DNA of 56,706 nucleotides from an uncultured Allobosea sp. (GCF_945956895.1 NZ_CAMFJF010000024.1:1-56706); one strand, 5' to 3'. Shown: positions 1-9,213, numbered from the stretch's first letter. Made by a program: numbers and translations. The notes: a model not told the origin generated them from the sequence alone.

Positions 1-31
1 CTTCTCGATGGAAAAATCCCCGCCTAACGGG

Positions 32-774
32 TCACTTCTCGGCGGAAATCAACATCACCGGCACGCGCAGTTCCAAGAGTCGCTCGATGATCCGCTGCCG
101 GTATTGAACCGCGACGCCATCCGGCAGCAAGGAGACTGCGTCGGGCGGATTTTCGAGATCTGCTCGAGCGCATCGGCGAGTTCGCGTTCATTCGCGAGCA
201 ATGCTGTCGTCATTTCGATATCGAGGCGCCGGGCTGCCGATATCGCCTCGGCTTCCTCAAGTTCCATTCCAGCGTGGGCTGGGTTGCCCATAAGTACGAC
301 GCGCCGCAGGGACGGACGGATCTCGCGCAGGATCTCGATCCGCTTGGGGTTCATTTCGGCAGCCATGAAGGTCAGCCCGGTCAGGCCGGGCCGCGGCCTC
401 GCGAGGCTCTCCGCTAAGCCTGCAGAGACCGGATCGGAGCTCGTCAGAAACACGATGGGTACGGGCAGCCGCAGCTTGCCGACGAGAGGGACGGCAGCTC
501 CCTGCACAATCAGCATCGAGATCGGTGAGCGGACCAGATCCTGGGCGAGCTCCGGAATGCTGGAGATCTGGTCATTGCCGTAGCGGAAATCGAGGGTCAC
601 ATCCCGGTTCTCGACCCAACCAAGTGCGGCAAGGCCGGCCTTGAACACCTTGACACCCGGCGCAATGCTCTGCGGGCGTTGCGCCGTCAACCAGCCGATG
701 CGCAGGGGCGCAGCGATAAGCGGCGGGGCGAGCGCCGATGCGGCCGCCATCGTCAGGAAAGCCCTTCGATTCAT
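32..774 (-). pseudogene. Orphan ABC transporter substrate-binding protein (PF04392 type), frameshifted
   Basis: The start at 774 gives a twin-arginine-like leader (MNRRAFLTMAAASALAPPL) and then the fold typical of orphan ABC_sub_bind proteins: a GWVENRDVTLDFRYG stretch, SDPVSAGLAESLARPRPGLTG and the MNPKRIEILREI helix. The frame collapses near 140-165 into a serine- and cysteine-rich tail ending at 55. The neighbouring frame continues family-like sequence (LLPDGVAVQYRQ, ERLLELRVPVMLISAEK) to a stop at 32. Family members run about 320 residues, so the C-terminal lobe is lost. A sequencing indel could give the same picture. The intact gene at 5928 belongs to the same family. These proteins are presumed periplasmic solute binders, but no permease or ATPase partner is visible here. 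Confidence 0.75.
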
Positions 775-966
775 GTCCTCACCTCAGCAGCGGGTGTTCA
801 CTTGGGGCGTGGTCGTGTGACCATCGTATTCGGGCACTCGGAACGGGAAAAGAACGTGCCTCGACAGAGATTAGCTGCTGATCGATCCGCCGTGGGTGAG
901 GCAGTTCACACTGCACCAGGCCCCCGCACTACCTCTTCGCACTGATGCTGCCGGCGGGGAGCCTCG

Positions 967-1812
967 TCACAGGACGACGTAGAGATCCTGGCGGGCACAG
1001 AAACTCGATGCGTGTTGCCGCTGCAGCTCTTCTTCACGGTGTTCAAGCATGTCGTCGGTGTGGGTGGGGGCATGGTGCACGCAGGCGAGGCGGCGCGCAT
1101 TCGCCTTGCGCAGCAGCCTGAGGCCGGCCTGCCAGCTCGAATGCCCCCAGCCGCGATGGGGATCGTAGTCGACGCTTTCGTCCCACATCGCGTCATAGAC
1201 GATCAGGTCAGCGCCTTGGCAGAAATCGGCCAGCGCCTCTTCGTGCGCGGCATCCCGGTGCTCATGGTCGGTGATGATCGCCAGCGCCTTGCCAGCGTGA
1301 TCGAAGCGATAGCCGCAAGCGCCGCCGCCGTGGTTCAGCCGAACGGTTCGGATGCGATGACATCCGATCGCGAGCGTCGTGCCCAACTCGAAATCGGAGC
1401 AGGCGCGGATGCCGCGCATTCGGTCCAGCGCGACCGGGAAGAAGGGCTCGCCAAGCAGGCGCGCGAGACAACTGCGCACATCGCAAGAGCCGAAGGCCGG
1501 GGCGTGAATCTGGATTCTTGCGGCCGGTGAGCGAAGTACCTCGAAGCCGGTCAGGCCGATAATGTGGTCGAGGTGGAAATGGGTCAGCAACAATGTCGCA
1601 TTCATGTCGCCGTCTTCCACCATAGCGCCGCCCAGCCGGCGCAGGCCGGAGCCGGCATCGACGATGAAGCGCTCGTCGCCGAGCTTGACCTCAAAGCAGA
1701 TCGTGTCGCCCCCGAAGCGAACATAATCGCCCCCGGAAACCGGGATCGATCCTCGCACGCCCCAAAACCTGATACTCAGGCCGGGCGTCGCACCTTTCAC
1801 GTCCCGTGTCAT
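967..1812 (-). CDS. Metallo-beta-lactamase-fold hydrolase
   Basis: This 281-residue protein begins with SIRFWGVRGSIPVSG, the typical opening of a group of MBL-fold hydrolases, and carries the metal motif THFHLDH at about residues 77-83. Further candidate metal ligands are the aspartate of ITDHEH and a C-terminal HHAPTH. There is no signal peptide, so it is probably cytoplasmic. Its ATG overlaps the stop of the broken ABC/cyclic-nucleotide gene upstream by 4 bp, so the two were one transcriptional unit. In related bacteria such hydrolases lie beside cyclic-nucleotide-binding proteins, and a role in nucleotide or phosphodiester hydrolysis is possible. The substrate cannot be read from the sequence. 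Confidence 0.85.
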   Translation of the reverse strand: MTRDVKGATPGLSIRFWGVRGSIPVSGGDYVRFGGDTICFEVKLGDERFIVDAGSGLRRLGGAMVEDGDMNATLLLTHFHLDHIIGLTGFEVLRSPAARIQIHAPAFGSCDVRSCLARLLGEPFFPVALDRMRGIRACSDFELGTTLAIGCHRIRTVRLNHGGGACGYRFDHAGKALAIITDHEHRDAAHEEALADFCQGADLIVYDAMWDESVDYDPHRGWGHSSWQAGLRLLRKANARRLACVHHAPTHTDDMLEHREEELQRQHASSFCARQDLYVVL

Positions 1813-4800
1813 GCTGCCTGATCCGGGTTCATGCCGTGGCTCACAACCGCAACGTTCTCCTGCAGGCGCTTGACCATGAGCCGTGTCACCGAGAGCGCCA
1901 TTTGGGGAAACTCGGCCATCAGCGCGAGAAAGACCTGCTTCTGCAGACGCAGAGCCGTTACCTCGGACTCTGCCAGGATCGTCGCCGAACGCGGTTCGCC
2001 GGTGACGAGGCCCATCTCGCCAACGATTGCGTTTTCACCGACGTGCGAGATCGGGACGGGACCATTTGCCGTGTCGATCATGACCGTGACGACGCCGGTC
2101 AAAACCACATAAGCCGCGTCGGCATCCTCGCCCTGGCGAAATAACGCCTCGCCAGCGGAAAACCGCACGCGGGCGCTGGTGAAGGCCAGCAGCCTCAGGC
2201 GCGGCATGTCGATGCCGGCGAACAGCGCAACCGAACGCGGCGCCCTGACGTCATCGTTTTCGGCGGTGGCAACGTCAGATGACGCAGGCACGGGCTCCAG
2301 CGCGGTCTCCGCTTCCGAAGCGGCTTCCTTCATCGTGACGATCTTCGCGCCTTCAAAGGAGATCTGCAAATCGAAGTCAGCATCCTTCGTCAGTTTGTGG
2401 CCCGCGACAATGAGCGTGCGCCCGGCCATCTCTTCCTGGACGCGCTTCACGATCGTGGTCGCCTCGACGTCACCGAAAGCACCCAACGCATCGTTCAAGA
2501 TCAAGACTTGCGGTCGTCGCATAATACTGTGCGCCAGCATCAGCGAGGCCTTCGTACTCGCGAAGAGAAGCCGGCCGGCATATCCGGCCGGCTGATTAAG
2601 CCCGAGCACATAGACGTGATGGACCAGATCGTGCTCGATCAGCGCCTCGCGAATGACATCGACGATCTGCTCCCCTGCCAAGAGGGCGTCATGGGCGATG
2701 ACGCCGAACAGGAGATTGTCGCGCAAGGGCGCCGTTTTGCAGAAGCTCGCAGGATCGTAAAAGGCGATGCTTCGCGTCGTGGCTGTCCCGATCGTGTCAC
2801 GAATGACGTGGCGGGCCGCCAGCAGCCGGTTCTCCAGTGCCTTGTCCAGGAGGCCGAGGCGATGGCGCGGTTCGATGTACAGCATCGCAAGCCCGAGGAG
2901 GCGGCTGCGATCAGGCTCCTCGGGCTCGGCCAGCACGAAGCGCGCAAGCAATTCGCGATAGATCGGAAAGGCCTGTGCGGGGAAGAACGCGAACTGCTCG
3001 AACAGGATGTGGTCTGCAGGCAGCCCCTCGAAGATGTCGAGCATGGTCCTGGCGATGCCCAGGCCGAGCTCGGTAAGGGGGGCGTCAATCCGGCGGCATC
3101 GAGCACCTGCCGCAGGAACGGGTCCGCACCGAGGGGCGCGCCGTTCAAGGCGCTGTCGGTGGCCCAGCCAAAGATCAGGTTTTCTCCGATTGGTGCGTTC
3201 TGGATGTAGCGTGCCGGGTCGTAAGGCTCGATCGCCCCGGCGATGCCGAGCGTTTGCAGCCGATTGCGAATGCCGGCGCGTAGATCCGAAACTCGGGGCG
3301 CAATCGCCTCGATCGCTTCGGTCTCTAGCCGACGCTCCAACCCATAACGGAAGACGAGATCATCGAGCCCTGTTGCTCGGAGCACTGAAATCAGCCGTCG
3401 ATTGAGAGCGGCCGTGTCATCGCAGCCGGCGCCGCGCAGATCCAGCGTCTCGGCTGGTGCAGCAAGCTCGGGACTGTGGCGTAGACCTTAGAGGATGTTG
3501 TCACGCAGGCTGCCATCGAGGATCACCGCTTCCGGTCCGACATAGGCGAGCGCGCGCCGGCGTGCCGTTGGCTCGAAATCGGCCAATGGTTTTCCGGCCA
3601 GGGTGACCATGCCGGTGTAGGCCGTGATCCGCCCGCCGAGGATCTGAGCAAGCACGGCCGCGCTCTCGCCGCTGAGGTCCACGAGAGCGATGCTCCTGCC
3701 AAGCGGCAAGGACAACGAGGCACGTTCGAGCAGGGACTCGCCGGTGGCACCGACAACGCCGACGGTTGCGAACGCGATCTGCCCCTGCGGCGCGAGATCT
3801 CCGACATCGGTCGTCGGTTGCGACGATCCGGCTGCCGGTTTCCGGTCCATGAAAGCGAATTGTTCGCCGATCTGCTGGAACTTGGCTTCGGCATCGAGCC
3901 GCTGCTGGTCCCAGTCGATCAGATCCTTGATCGGTGGCGGCAGGTCGCGATAGGCGGCGATGACGGCAACGAGCTGACCGAGGTCGAGCCGGTTGGTCAG
4001 AGCGTAGTAGCCGCCGATTGCATAGAAGAGGAAGGGCGCGGCCTGCGCCAGCAGGTTGTTGAGCGACTTGACCGCGAACTTGCGCCCGTAAAGCTGGTAA
4101 CGGATGTGAAACAACCCCTCGAGCCGGTTCGCGACGAGGCTGCGCTCAACGGCATGGGTACCGTGGTTGCCAATTTCTCCCAGGGCATCGACGACCTCGC
4201 CGATCTTGCCGGCAAGCGCGCGCGAGGCAAGCTGGCGCTCTCTGCCCAGCCGCACCTGCTCGCGGCGCAGGCGCGGGATGATGATGGCTTGTGCCAGGAT
4301 GATGGCGGCGGGATCAGGCCGAGCGACAGATTCTGCAGCAGAATGAAGCCCAGCGCGGTCAACACTTGCCCGCCGAGCAAGATCGGCTGGACGAAGGCGT
4401 CACCGACAAAACCGCCAATCGGCTCGACTTCGTCCTTGATGATGGACGCCGCTTCGGACGGCTTGACGTGGCGCGCGGCCTCCGGCGTCAGCTGGAGCAG
4501 GCTGGAGAACAGGTCGAAACGCAGCTGCTGCAACAGCCGCTCACCAAGAGCGCCTTTGCGCATGTTGATGACGTATTTGAAGCTGCCATTGATCAGCACA
4601 AGCAGCAGAAACAGGCCCGATAGCGCAAAGAGATAATCGATCCGACCGAGTGTGAAGCCCTCGAAGGACGCAAGTTGCATCCCGCCCAGCCAGCCGGGCA
4701 GCGCAACATCGAAACGGAACAAGGGAGCCGTCGTTCGGCCGCCGGCGAAGGCTCGCCCCTGCAATACGTCTGAAACGATGTACTTCGGCAGGTCGAGCGA

Positions 4801-4896
4801 AAAATAGTAGAAAGGGAATGACAGCAGCACGACGGCGAGAATGCGAACTTGCCCACCTCGGCTATTTCGCCAGATGTAGCCAAAGAATTCGCTCAT
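1809..4896 (-). pseudogene. ABC transporter permease/ATPase with C-terminal cyclic-nucleotide-binding domain, broken
   Basis: Reading from the ATG at 4896 (MSEFFGYIWRNSRGGQ), the protein has an ABC exporter-like membrane domain with several hydrophobic helices. A degenerate nucleotide-binding region follows, with an ABC-like D-loop area (RRPQVLILNDALGAFGD) and no clear Walker A. It ends in a cNMP-binding domain (FRQGEDADAAYVVLTGVV, then VGENAIVGEMGLVTGEPRSA). The frame shifts near 4306-4312. An in-frame TAA at 3488-3490 stands where relatives have tyrosine (RDNIL-stop-GLRHSP). A second shift falls at a run of six G at 3077-3082. All segments remain recognisable, so decay is recent. The last segment (1809 to about 3044) could still be expressed alone. 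The intact protein would be roughly 1,030 residues. Confidence 0.85.
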
Positions 4897-5183
4897 CTGA
4901 CATACGCCCGACTTGCCGGAATTCTGGCTCCGATGGCTGTCTCGATCCGAAGCCGAGAGCCAGAACGGGCGTCGTGTCCCCGACCGCCGCGCGGACGTCG
5001 GCGATGGTCGTGAACTGCGACGTTGAAAAGGTACGTCTGCGGACACGGGTGGCCGCCTGCGCGCCGACGGAACTTCGTGCGATGCGCAAGCTCGGCGACG
5101 AGCACGCGAAACGCCATGGAAGCCAGGGATGTGCCCAGCAACCCAAGGACGGAGCCTGTGTCACGAATGCGATGCTTGAACAT
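4893..5183 (-). CDS. Small hypothetical protein, possibly a remnant
   Basis: A 96-codon frame starts MFKHRIRDTGSVLGLLGTSL, a plausible short hydrophobic N-terminus. It then becomes arginine-rich with no recognisable domain and runs 4 bp into the start of the broken ABC gene. The switch from natural-looking to low-complexity arginine-rich sequence suggests a frameshifted small gene. I do not recognise a family with any certainty. Coding status is doubtful. Confidence 0.25.
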   Translation of the reverse strand: MFKHRIRDTGSVLGLLGTSLASMAFRVLVAELAHRTKFRRRAGGHPCPQTYLFNVAVHDHRRRPRGGRGHDARSGSRLRIETAIGARIPASRAYVR

Positions 5184-5189
5184 GGCAAA

Positions 5190-5927
5190 TCCTCGCGCTC
5201 AGACTATCCGAAATGCGTCCTGTGTCCGAGGTCTCAAGGGTAGATGCTTCGCTCGAGCCGGCCGCAGCTGGCGGAGCAGGCGAAGATGCGTCCGCATTCG
5301 CTTTCGCGCTTGACTGGGCGTCATTAGATGTCCGGAGAGAGGATTTCGTTATGGCGTGCCGGTTATGGCAGCGCCTCCTCCTCCATCAATTCACCCGCAC
5401 AATCGTCCGGGGATATCGTGGCTCTGCTGCGATACAGTTTGCAGAAATATCCATTTCCGATCGCAATGGTATGGGAGACTTCCAGTTGTAATTTTCATGA
5501 CGTTCTATTTCTGGGAGATTTGATTCGAACAAGGCCGATATGATTACAAAAATCGAAACCGTTCCTAGAATTAAACGGATAATCATGGGACGAGTCTTAT
5601 TATGATATCGTTGATGATATTGTAATTCTACTTAACTTCATCGGCGAAAACTGGATTTGTATCGATCTATGATTCAGCTGCCCATGATTTGTCTCGGGTA
5701 AGTCGATGCCGTTTCGATGAAGGAAAGCATGGCATGCTCCGCTCTCCCGGCGTGTGAGGAGCTTCACACGACCGGCGCTCCGAAGCGCAGTAATGTCAAC
5801 TTTGTAAGGGCCTCCGGCATGTCAGCAACGGCCTGAATGATTTATACTGCCTGTTGGTCACCCTTATGAATTCCGCTGGAACAATCGTTCTGAAGAGGCT
5901 TGCGGCTTGGGAGCAAGGAGGCTCGAG
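5190..5927. other. Long non-coding stretch with a low-GC core
   Basis: No convincing gene is visible over about 740 bases. Roughly 5440-5720 is far richer in A and T than the rest of the window (for example around 5520-5660), which suggests a junction of acquired DNA or an old insertion. The last part holds the promoter and leader of the binding-protein gene at 5928. A strong Shine-Dalgarno (AAGGAGG at 5915-5921) lies six bases before its ATG. Confidence 0.6.
5386..5586 (-). CDS. Possible small membrane protein
   Basis: A 66-codon frame opens with one clean hydrophobic helix (MIIRLILGTVSIFVIISALF) followed by a polar tail. It lies in the low-GC part of the intergenic stretch. AT-rich DNA readily encodes such helices by chance. 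No family is recognised and no clear ribosome binding site supports the start. Confidence 0.2.
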   Translation of the reverse strand: MIIRLILGTVSIFVIISALFESNLPEIERHENYNWKSPIPLRSEMDISANCIAAEPRYPRTIVRVN

Positions 5928-6899
5928 ATGCGCCGGCGAGAGTTCATCGGCTTGGTCGGCGCCGCTGCGGCTTGGCCATGCGCCGGACTTGCGCAGCGCC
6001 CGACGAAGCCGGCGGTCGTCGGGTTCCTTGTGCCTGGTACGCCAACCTCCTTCAGTCAAAGGCTCGCCGCGAGCGTCAAGCGGCTCGGCGAGCTTGGCTG
6101 GATCGACGGACGCACGATCACGATCGAATATCGGTGGGCAGAGGCGCAACGCTTCGACGAGATCGCGGCCGAGCTCGTTCGCCTAAAGGTGGATGTTATT
6201 TTTACGACTGGAACACCACCGGTTATCGCACTTCGCAAGCTGACATCGGAAATCCCGATCGTATTCGTCGCTGCAGGGGATCCGGTCGGCACCGGGTTGG
6301 TCGTCAGCCTGGCGCGGCCGGGCGCCAATATCACGGGATTATCCAACCAATCCGCCGATATCGTCAAAAAGCGCCTCGGGCTCTTGCGCGAGATGGTGCC
6401 CAATCTCAGCAAACTGGCGGTCATGGCCAAAATCGACAACATCTCTGCTGCGAAGGAAATGCGCGAGGTCCAAACAGTGGCGGCTGCGCTCGGAATGCAG
6501 CCCATCATGCTTGAAGTCCGGGAAGCAGACGACATCACGGCCGCATTTGCCGGACTAGCGGAGCGGGCGGATGCGCTCTATGTCGTCCCCGATTCGCTCG
6601 TCACGACCAATGCGCTTCGGATTGGTGCGCTGGCGCTGGGCGCGCGGCTGCCGACGATCCATGGCGCGCGCGAGTTGGTTCAAGCAGGTGGCTTGATGTC
6701 CTACGGAGCGAATTACCCCGCGCTGTATCGACGGGCCGCCGAATATATCGACAAGATTTTGCGCGGAGCGAAACCTGCTCGAATGCCGATCGAACAGCCG
6801 ACCCAGTTCGATTTGGTCATCAATCTGAGTACGGCAAAAGAACTCAGCCTCTCGATTTCACCGTCGCTCATCGCTCGTGCCGATGACGTTATCGAATAG
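5928..6899 (+). CDS. Orphan ABC transporter substrate-binding protein (PF04392)
   Basis: A 323-residue exported binding protein of the ABC_sub_bind family. The ATG at 5928 is chosen over one at 5907 because AAGGAGG lies six bases upstream and the leader then begins MRRREFIGLVGAAAAW, a Tat-like signal. The body shows LGWIDGRTITIEYRWAEA, AAGDPVGTGLVVSLARPGAN and, near the C-terminus, GGLMSYGANYPALYRRAAEY, all in family order and at full length. No ABC permease or ATPase gene is adjacent, as is common for these proteins in Bradyrhizobium-like genomes. The ligand is unknown. It is the intact relative of the broken gene at the left edge. The IS3 element starts 27 bp after its stop. Confidence 0.9.
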   Translation: MRRREFIGLVGAAAAWPCAGLAQRPTKPAVVGFLVPGTPTSFSQRLAASVKRLGELGWIDGRTITIEYRWAEAQRFDEIAAELVRLKVDVIFTTGTPPVIALRKLTSEIPIVFVAAGDPVGTGLVVSLARPGANITGLSNQSADIVKKRLGLLREMVPNLSKLAVMAKIDNISAAKEMREVQTVAAALGMQPIMLEVREADDITAAFAGLAERADALYVVPDSLVTTNALRIGALALGARLPTIHGARELVQAGGLMSYGANYPALYRRAAEYIDKILRGAKPARMPIEQPTQFDLVINLSTAKELSLSISPSLIARADDVIE

Positions 6900-6926
6900 A
6901 TGTTGGCTAAGGGACGAGAGCCTGAT

Positions 6927-6937
6927 TGAATAGCCCC
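6927..6937. repeat. IS3 left terminal inverted repeat
   Basis: TGAATAGCCCC matches the reverse complement of 8138-8148 base for base. It marks the end of the element downstream of orfB. Confidence 0.85.
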
Positions 6938-6959
6938 GAGTTTTGTAGACGCCCTCGGT

Positions 6960-7820
6960 TTAGATTTTCTGCCGCCGCTCGAACTCGACGGGTGACAGCA
7001 TGCCGTTCCGGACGTGCTTGCGCTTCGGGTTGTAGAACATCTCGATATATTCGAACACGTCCTGCCGTGCTTCATCCCGGTTTCTGTAGGTTTTGCGGCG
7101 TATCCGCTCGCGCTTGAGCAGGTTGAAGAAGCTCTCCGCGACCGCATTGTCGTGGCAGTTTCCACGCCGGCTCATCGAATGTTCAAGATTGTGGCGCCTG
7201 AGGAACCCTGCCCACTCCATGCTGGTAAATTGCGAGCCCTGATCGGAGTGAACCAGGACCTTGGCCTTTGGCTTCCTCCGCCAAACCGCCATGAGCAGCG
7301 CCTGCAGCACGACGTCTGTCGTCTGGCGGCTTTGTAGCGACCAGCCGATGACGCGACGGGAGAACAAGTCGATCACGACGGCCAGGTAGGCAAAGCCCTC
7401 CACCGTTCGAATGTAGGTAATGTCTGTCACCCACGCCTTGTCGGGCGCGGTGACGTCGAACTGCCTGGCCAGCGTATTGTCGATCAGGACGGATGGTTTG
7501 CCGCTATGGCTGCGCGGCCGGCGCTTGTAGCCGATCTGGGCCTTGATGCCGGCAAGCCTTGAAAGGCGAGCGACCCGGTTCGGGCAACTCGTCTCTCCCT
7601 GATCGAGAAGATCATCATGCAGCTTGCGATAGCCGTAGACCTTGCCGCTGTCCGTCCAGGCCTTGCGCAGGAGTTCGGTCTGACGCGCATCCTCACGCGC
7701 TCGCTTGCTCAACGGGGCCTTGAGCCAGGCATAGAAGCCGCTGGCTTGGATGCGCAGGCAACGACACATCGCCCGGATCGAGAACAATGGGCGATGCTCG
7801 GCGACGAACGCGTATCTCAC
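6960..7820 (-). CDS. IS3-family transposase OrfB (DDE integrase catalytic subunit)
   Basis: A 286-residue protein with an HTH_21-like N-terminus (SGKVYGYRKLHDDLL) and an rve integrase core. The DDE residues sit in AWVTDITYIRT, LVHSDQGSQFTS and CHDNAVAESFFNLLKRE. The C-terminus has the usual YNPKRKHVRNGMLSP stretch. The nominal start is a GTG whose bases overlap the orfA stop (GTGA). The frame is open upstream as far as the A7 tract, so the active product is expected to be an OrfAB fusion made by -1 frameshifting. It inserts the element by DD(35)E chemistry. Confidence 0.95.
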   Translation of the reverse strand: MRYAFVAEHRPLFSIRAMCRCLRIQASGFYAWLKAPLSKRAREDARQTELLRKAWTDSGKVYGYRKLHDDLLDQGETSCPNRVARLSRLAGIKAQIGYKRRPRSHSGKPSVLIDNTLARQFDVTAPDKAWVTDITYIRTVEGFAYLAVVIDLFSRRVIGWSLQSRQTTDVVLQALLMAVWRRKPKAKVLVHSDQGSQFTSMEWAGFLRRHNLEHSMSRRGNCHDNAVAESFFNLLKRERIRRKTYRNRDEARQDVFEYIEMFYNPKRKHVRNGMLSPVEFERRQKI

Positions 7821-8089
7821 TTTGCATCCCTGGCGAAATACGCGGTGGCTTTTTTTAGGATGTCGCGCTCCTCGGTGACGCGAGCCAGTTCCTTCTTCAG
7901 CCGCCGGATCTCCCCAGCCTGATCCGCTTCGCCCGAGCCCGCAGGCTTCGCGAACTTCTTCTTCCAGGCGTAAAGCGAGTGTGGGCTCACCCCAAGTCGC
8001 TGCGAGACCTCGGCAACCGGGTAGCCCCGTTCGGTGATCTGCGCCACCGCATCGCGCTTGAAATCCTCAGTGAAACTGCCAGTCCCCAT
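7817..8089 (-). CDS. IS3-family OrfA (helix-turn-helix protein)
   Basis: A 90-residue protein starting MGTGSFTEDFKRDAVAQI. It has a helix-turn-helix (VAEVSQRLGVSPHSLYAWKKKF) and a leucine-zipper-like tail (EIRRLKKELARVTEERDILKK), the standard HTH_Tnp_1 layout. It binds the element ends and forms the N-terminal part of the OrfAB transposase. Its last codons contain the slippery A7 run. Confidence 0.93.
   Translation of the reverse strand: MGTGSFTEDFKRDAVAQITERGYPVAEVSQRLGVSPHSLYAWKKKFAKPAGSGEADQAGEIRRLKKELARVTEERDILKKATAYFARDAK
7850..7856 (-). promoter_or_regulatory. Programmed -1 ribosomal frameshift site (A7 then G)
   Basis: On the minus strand the sequence is CTAAAAAAAGCC, a classical A-AAA-AAG slippery heptamer in the orfA frame. 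Slipping back one base gives an open path (KKSHRVFRQGCK, then VRYAFVAEH) straight into orfB. This is the known IS3-family mechanism for making the OrfAB fusion. I did not look for the downstream stimulatory RNA structure by folding. Confidence 0.75.
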
Positions 8090-8137
8090 CGTCGCCTCCT
8101 TGCCTCAAAATTAGGGAAGAAGGCGTCCTCAAATCTA

Positions 8138-8148
8138 GGGGCTATTCA
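8138..8148. repeat. IS3 right terminal inverted repeat
   Basis: GGGGCTATTCA is the exact reverse complement of the left end. The TAG inside it supplies the stop codon for the truncated gene fragment next to it. Confidence 0.85.
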
Positions 8149-8589
8149 GCCTTGAGCTGCTGCCCTGCCACAGCAGCCGTCGGCGGCTGCACCGAAAGTC
8201 CCTTGATGCTCATCGCGCCTTTCAGCGGGATCGAGCCATCGAATGTCGCGCCGGCCGTGAGCGCGCCGAGATTGATCGTGTAGAGATTGCCGCCCGCAGC
8301 CGTCGCCGGCGTATCCTTGTCCGGTGCGGTGATAGCCACATTCGTCCATGAAAAGCGCGAGAAGCGCAGGCCGCCGGGATTGGCGGTGAGCAGCGACGAG
8401 AGATCGGCGCCGTCGAGCACGACCGGTCCGCTTTTGATCGTGACGGGTCCGCCCTCGTCGGTCTTCCCAGCACCGTCGATGCCAGCCAGTTCGGCATGGC
8501 CGACCTTGCCATCTCCGACTGCGCCGGCAGCAATGCGGTCATCGGCTCTAGGCAGATCGTAGTGCCGGGCCGATGCCAACAGCGCGATC
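8149..8589 (-). pseudogene. Internal fragment of an unidentified protein gene, cut by the IS3 element
   Basis: The frame reads natural-looking protein sequence (ALLASARHYDLPRADDRIA, GLRFSRFSWTNVAITAPDKD, GGNLYTINLGALTAGATFDG) up to the IS end, where a TAG in the terminal repeat stops it. No start codon or leader precedes it: it begins right after the stop of the Lrp gene. Both ends are therefore missing. No continuation is seen on the far side of the IS, so sequence has been deleted. I do not recognise the family; the glycine- and alanine-rich beta-strand style suggests an exported protein. Confidence 0.55.
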
Positions 8590-9066
8590 TCACCAGGTTT
8601 CCTTGACCGTCTCCATGACGACATTGGTCGAGGTGTTCGCGACATGCGGCAGGTTCGAGATCTTCTCGCCCAGCACGGCGCGGTAGCGCCTGATATCGGG
8701 CGTCCTGATCTTCAGGAGATAGTCGAAACGCCCGGCGATCATGTGGCATTCCTCGACCTCGCGGATTTTTTTGACCTCCTCGTTGAACTTGGTCAGCGCT
8801 TTTTCCGTGGTGTCGGACAGCTTCACCTCGGCGAAGGCGATGTGATCGAGCTTCAGCTTCGCCGGATTGAGCGTCGCCCGGAAGCCTTCGATGTAGCCAT
8901 CGTCGACCAGCCGGCGGAACCGGATCTGGCAGGGTGTCTTCGACAGGCCGATCCGCGCACCGAGTTCCGCGATCGAGATCCGGCCGTCTTCCCTGAGAAC
9001 GTCCAGCATCTTGCGGTCGAGCGCGTCCAGATCGCCTTCATTCTGCATTCCCTTGGGCTTCTTCAC
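8590..9066 (-). CDS. putR: Lrp/AsnC-family regulator, PutR-like
   Basis: A 158-residue protein with an N-terminal helix-turn-helix (DGRISIAELGARIGLSKTPC) and a C-terminal RAM/AsnC ligand domain (HMIAGRFDYLLKIRTPDIRR). The GTG at 9066 is preferred over the ATG at 9048 because GGAG lies seven bases upstream of it, while the purine run before the ATG touches the codon. It is divergent from putA with 147 bp between the starts. In Agrobacterium and Rhodobacter the same arrangement encodes PutR, which activates putA in response to proline. That role is inferred here from position and family. Confidence 0.88.
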   Translation of the reverse strand: MKKPKGMQNEGDLDALDRKMLDVLREDGRISIAELGARIGLSKTPCQIRFRRLVDDGYIEGFRATLNPAKLKLDHIAFAEVKLSDTTEKALTKFNEEVKKIREVEECHMIAGRFDYLLKIRTPDIRRYRAVLGEKISNLPHVANTSTNVVMETVKETW

Positions 9067-9213
9067 TTGTAATCTCCAAATCTGAAGTCCGAGTGGACTG
9101 TAGGATAGCGAAAATTGGACCGCCTGAGAATCGGGCTCGTGATAAGCTCCCGCGCAAAGAACGGGAGAGGGCGCCGCCCCGGCCCGTCTAGCTCGAGCCC
9201 GCCGGGAAAAGCC
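9067..9213. promoter_or_regulatory. Divergent putR-putA control region
   Basis: This 147 bp holds both promoters. Its left half is AT-richer (around 9070-9110), where an Lrp-type site would be expected. I cannot define an operator or -35/-10 pair with confidence. Confidence 0.45.

Larger units (their letters stand above)
6927..8148 (-). mobile_element. Complete IS3-family insertion sequence
   Basis: The element is about 1,222 bp. It is bounded by terminal inverted repeats TGAATAGCCCC at 6927-6937 and its reverse complement at 8138-8148; imperfect similarity continues inward (both ends later read GACGCC). It carries orfA and orfB in the usual IS3 arrangement with a slippery A7 tract for -1 frameshifting. 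All catalytic signatures are intact, so it may be active. No convincing 3-4 bp target duplication is visible: the outer flanks are GAT on the left and GCC on the right. This fits a rearrangement after insertion. Confidence 0.92.

Noticed and set aside
6917..8155. GCCT on both sides of the IS3 element as a target-site duplication
   Set aside because: On the left three bases separate GCCT from the inverted repeat, and on the right none, so the spacing is inconsistent.
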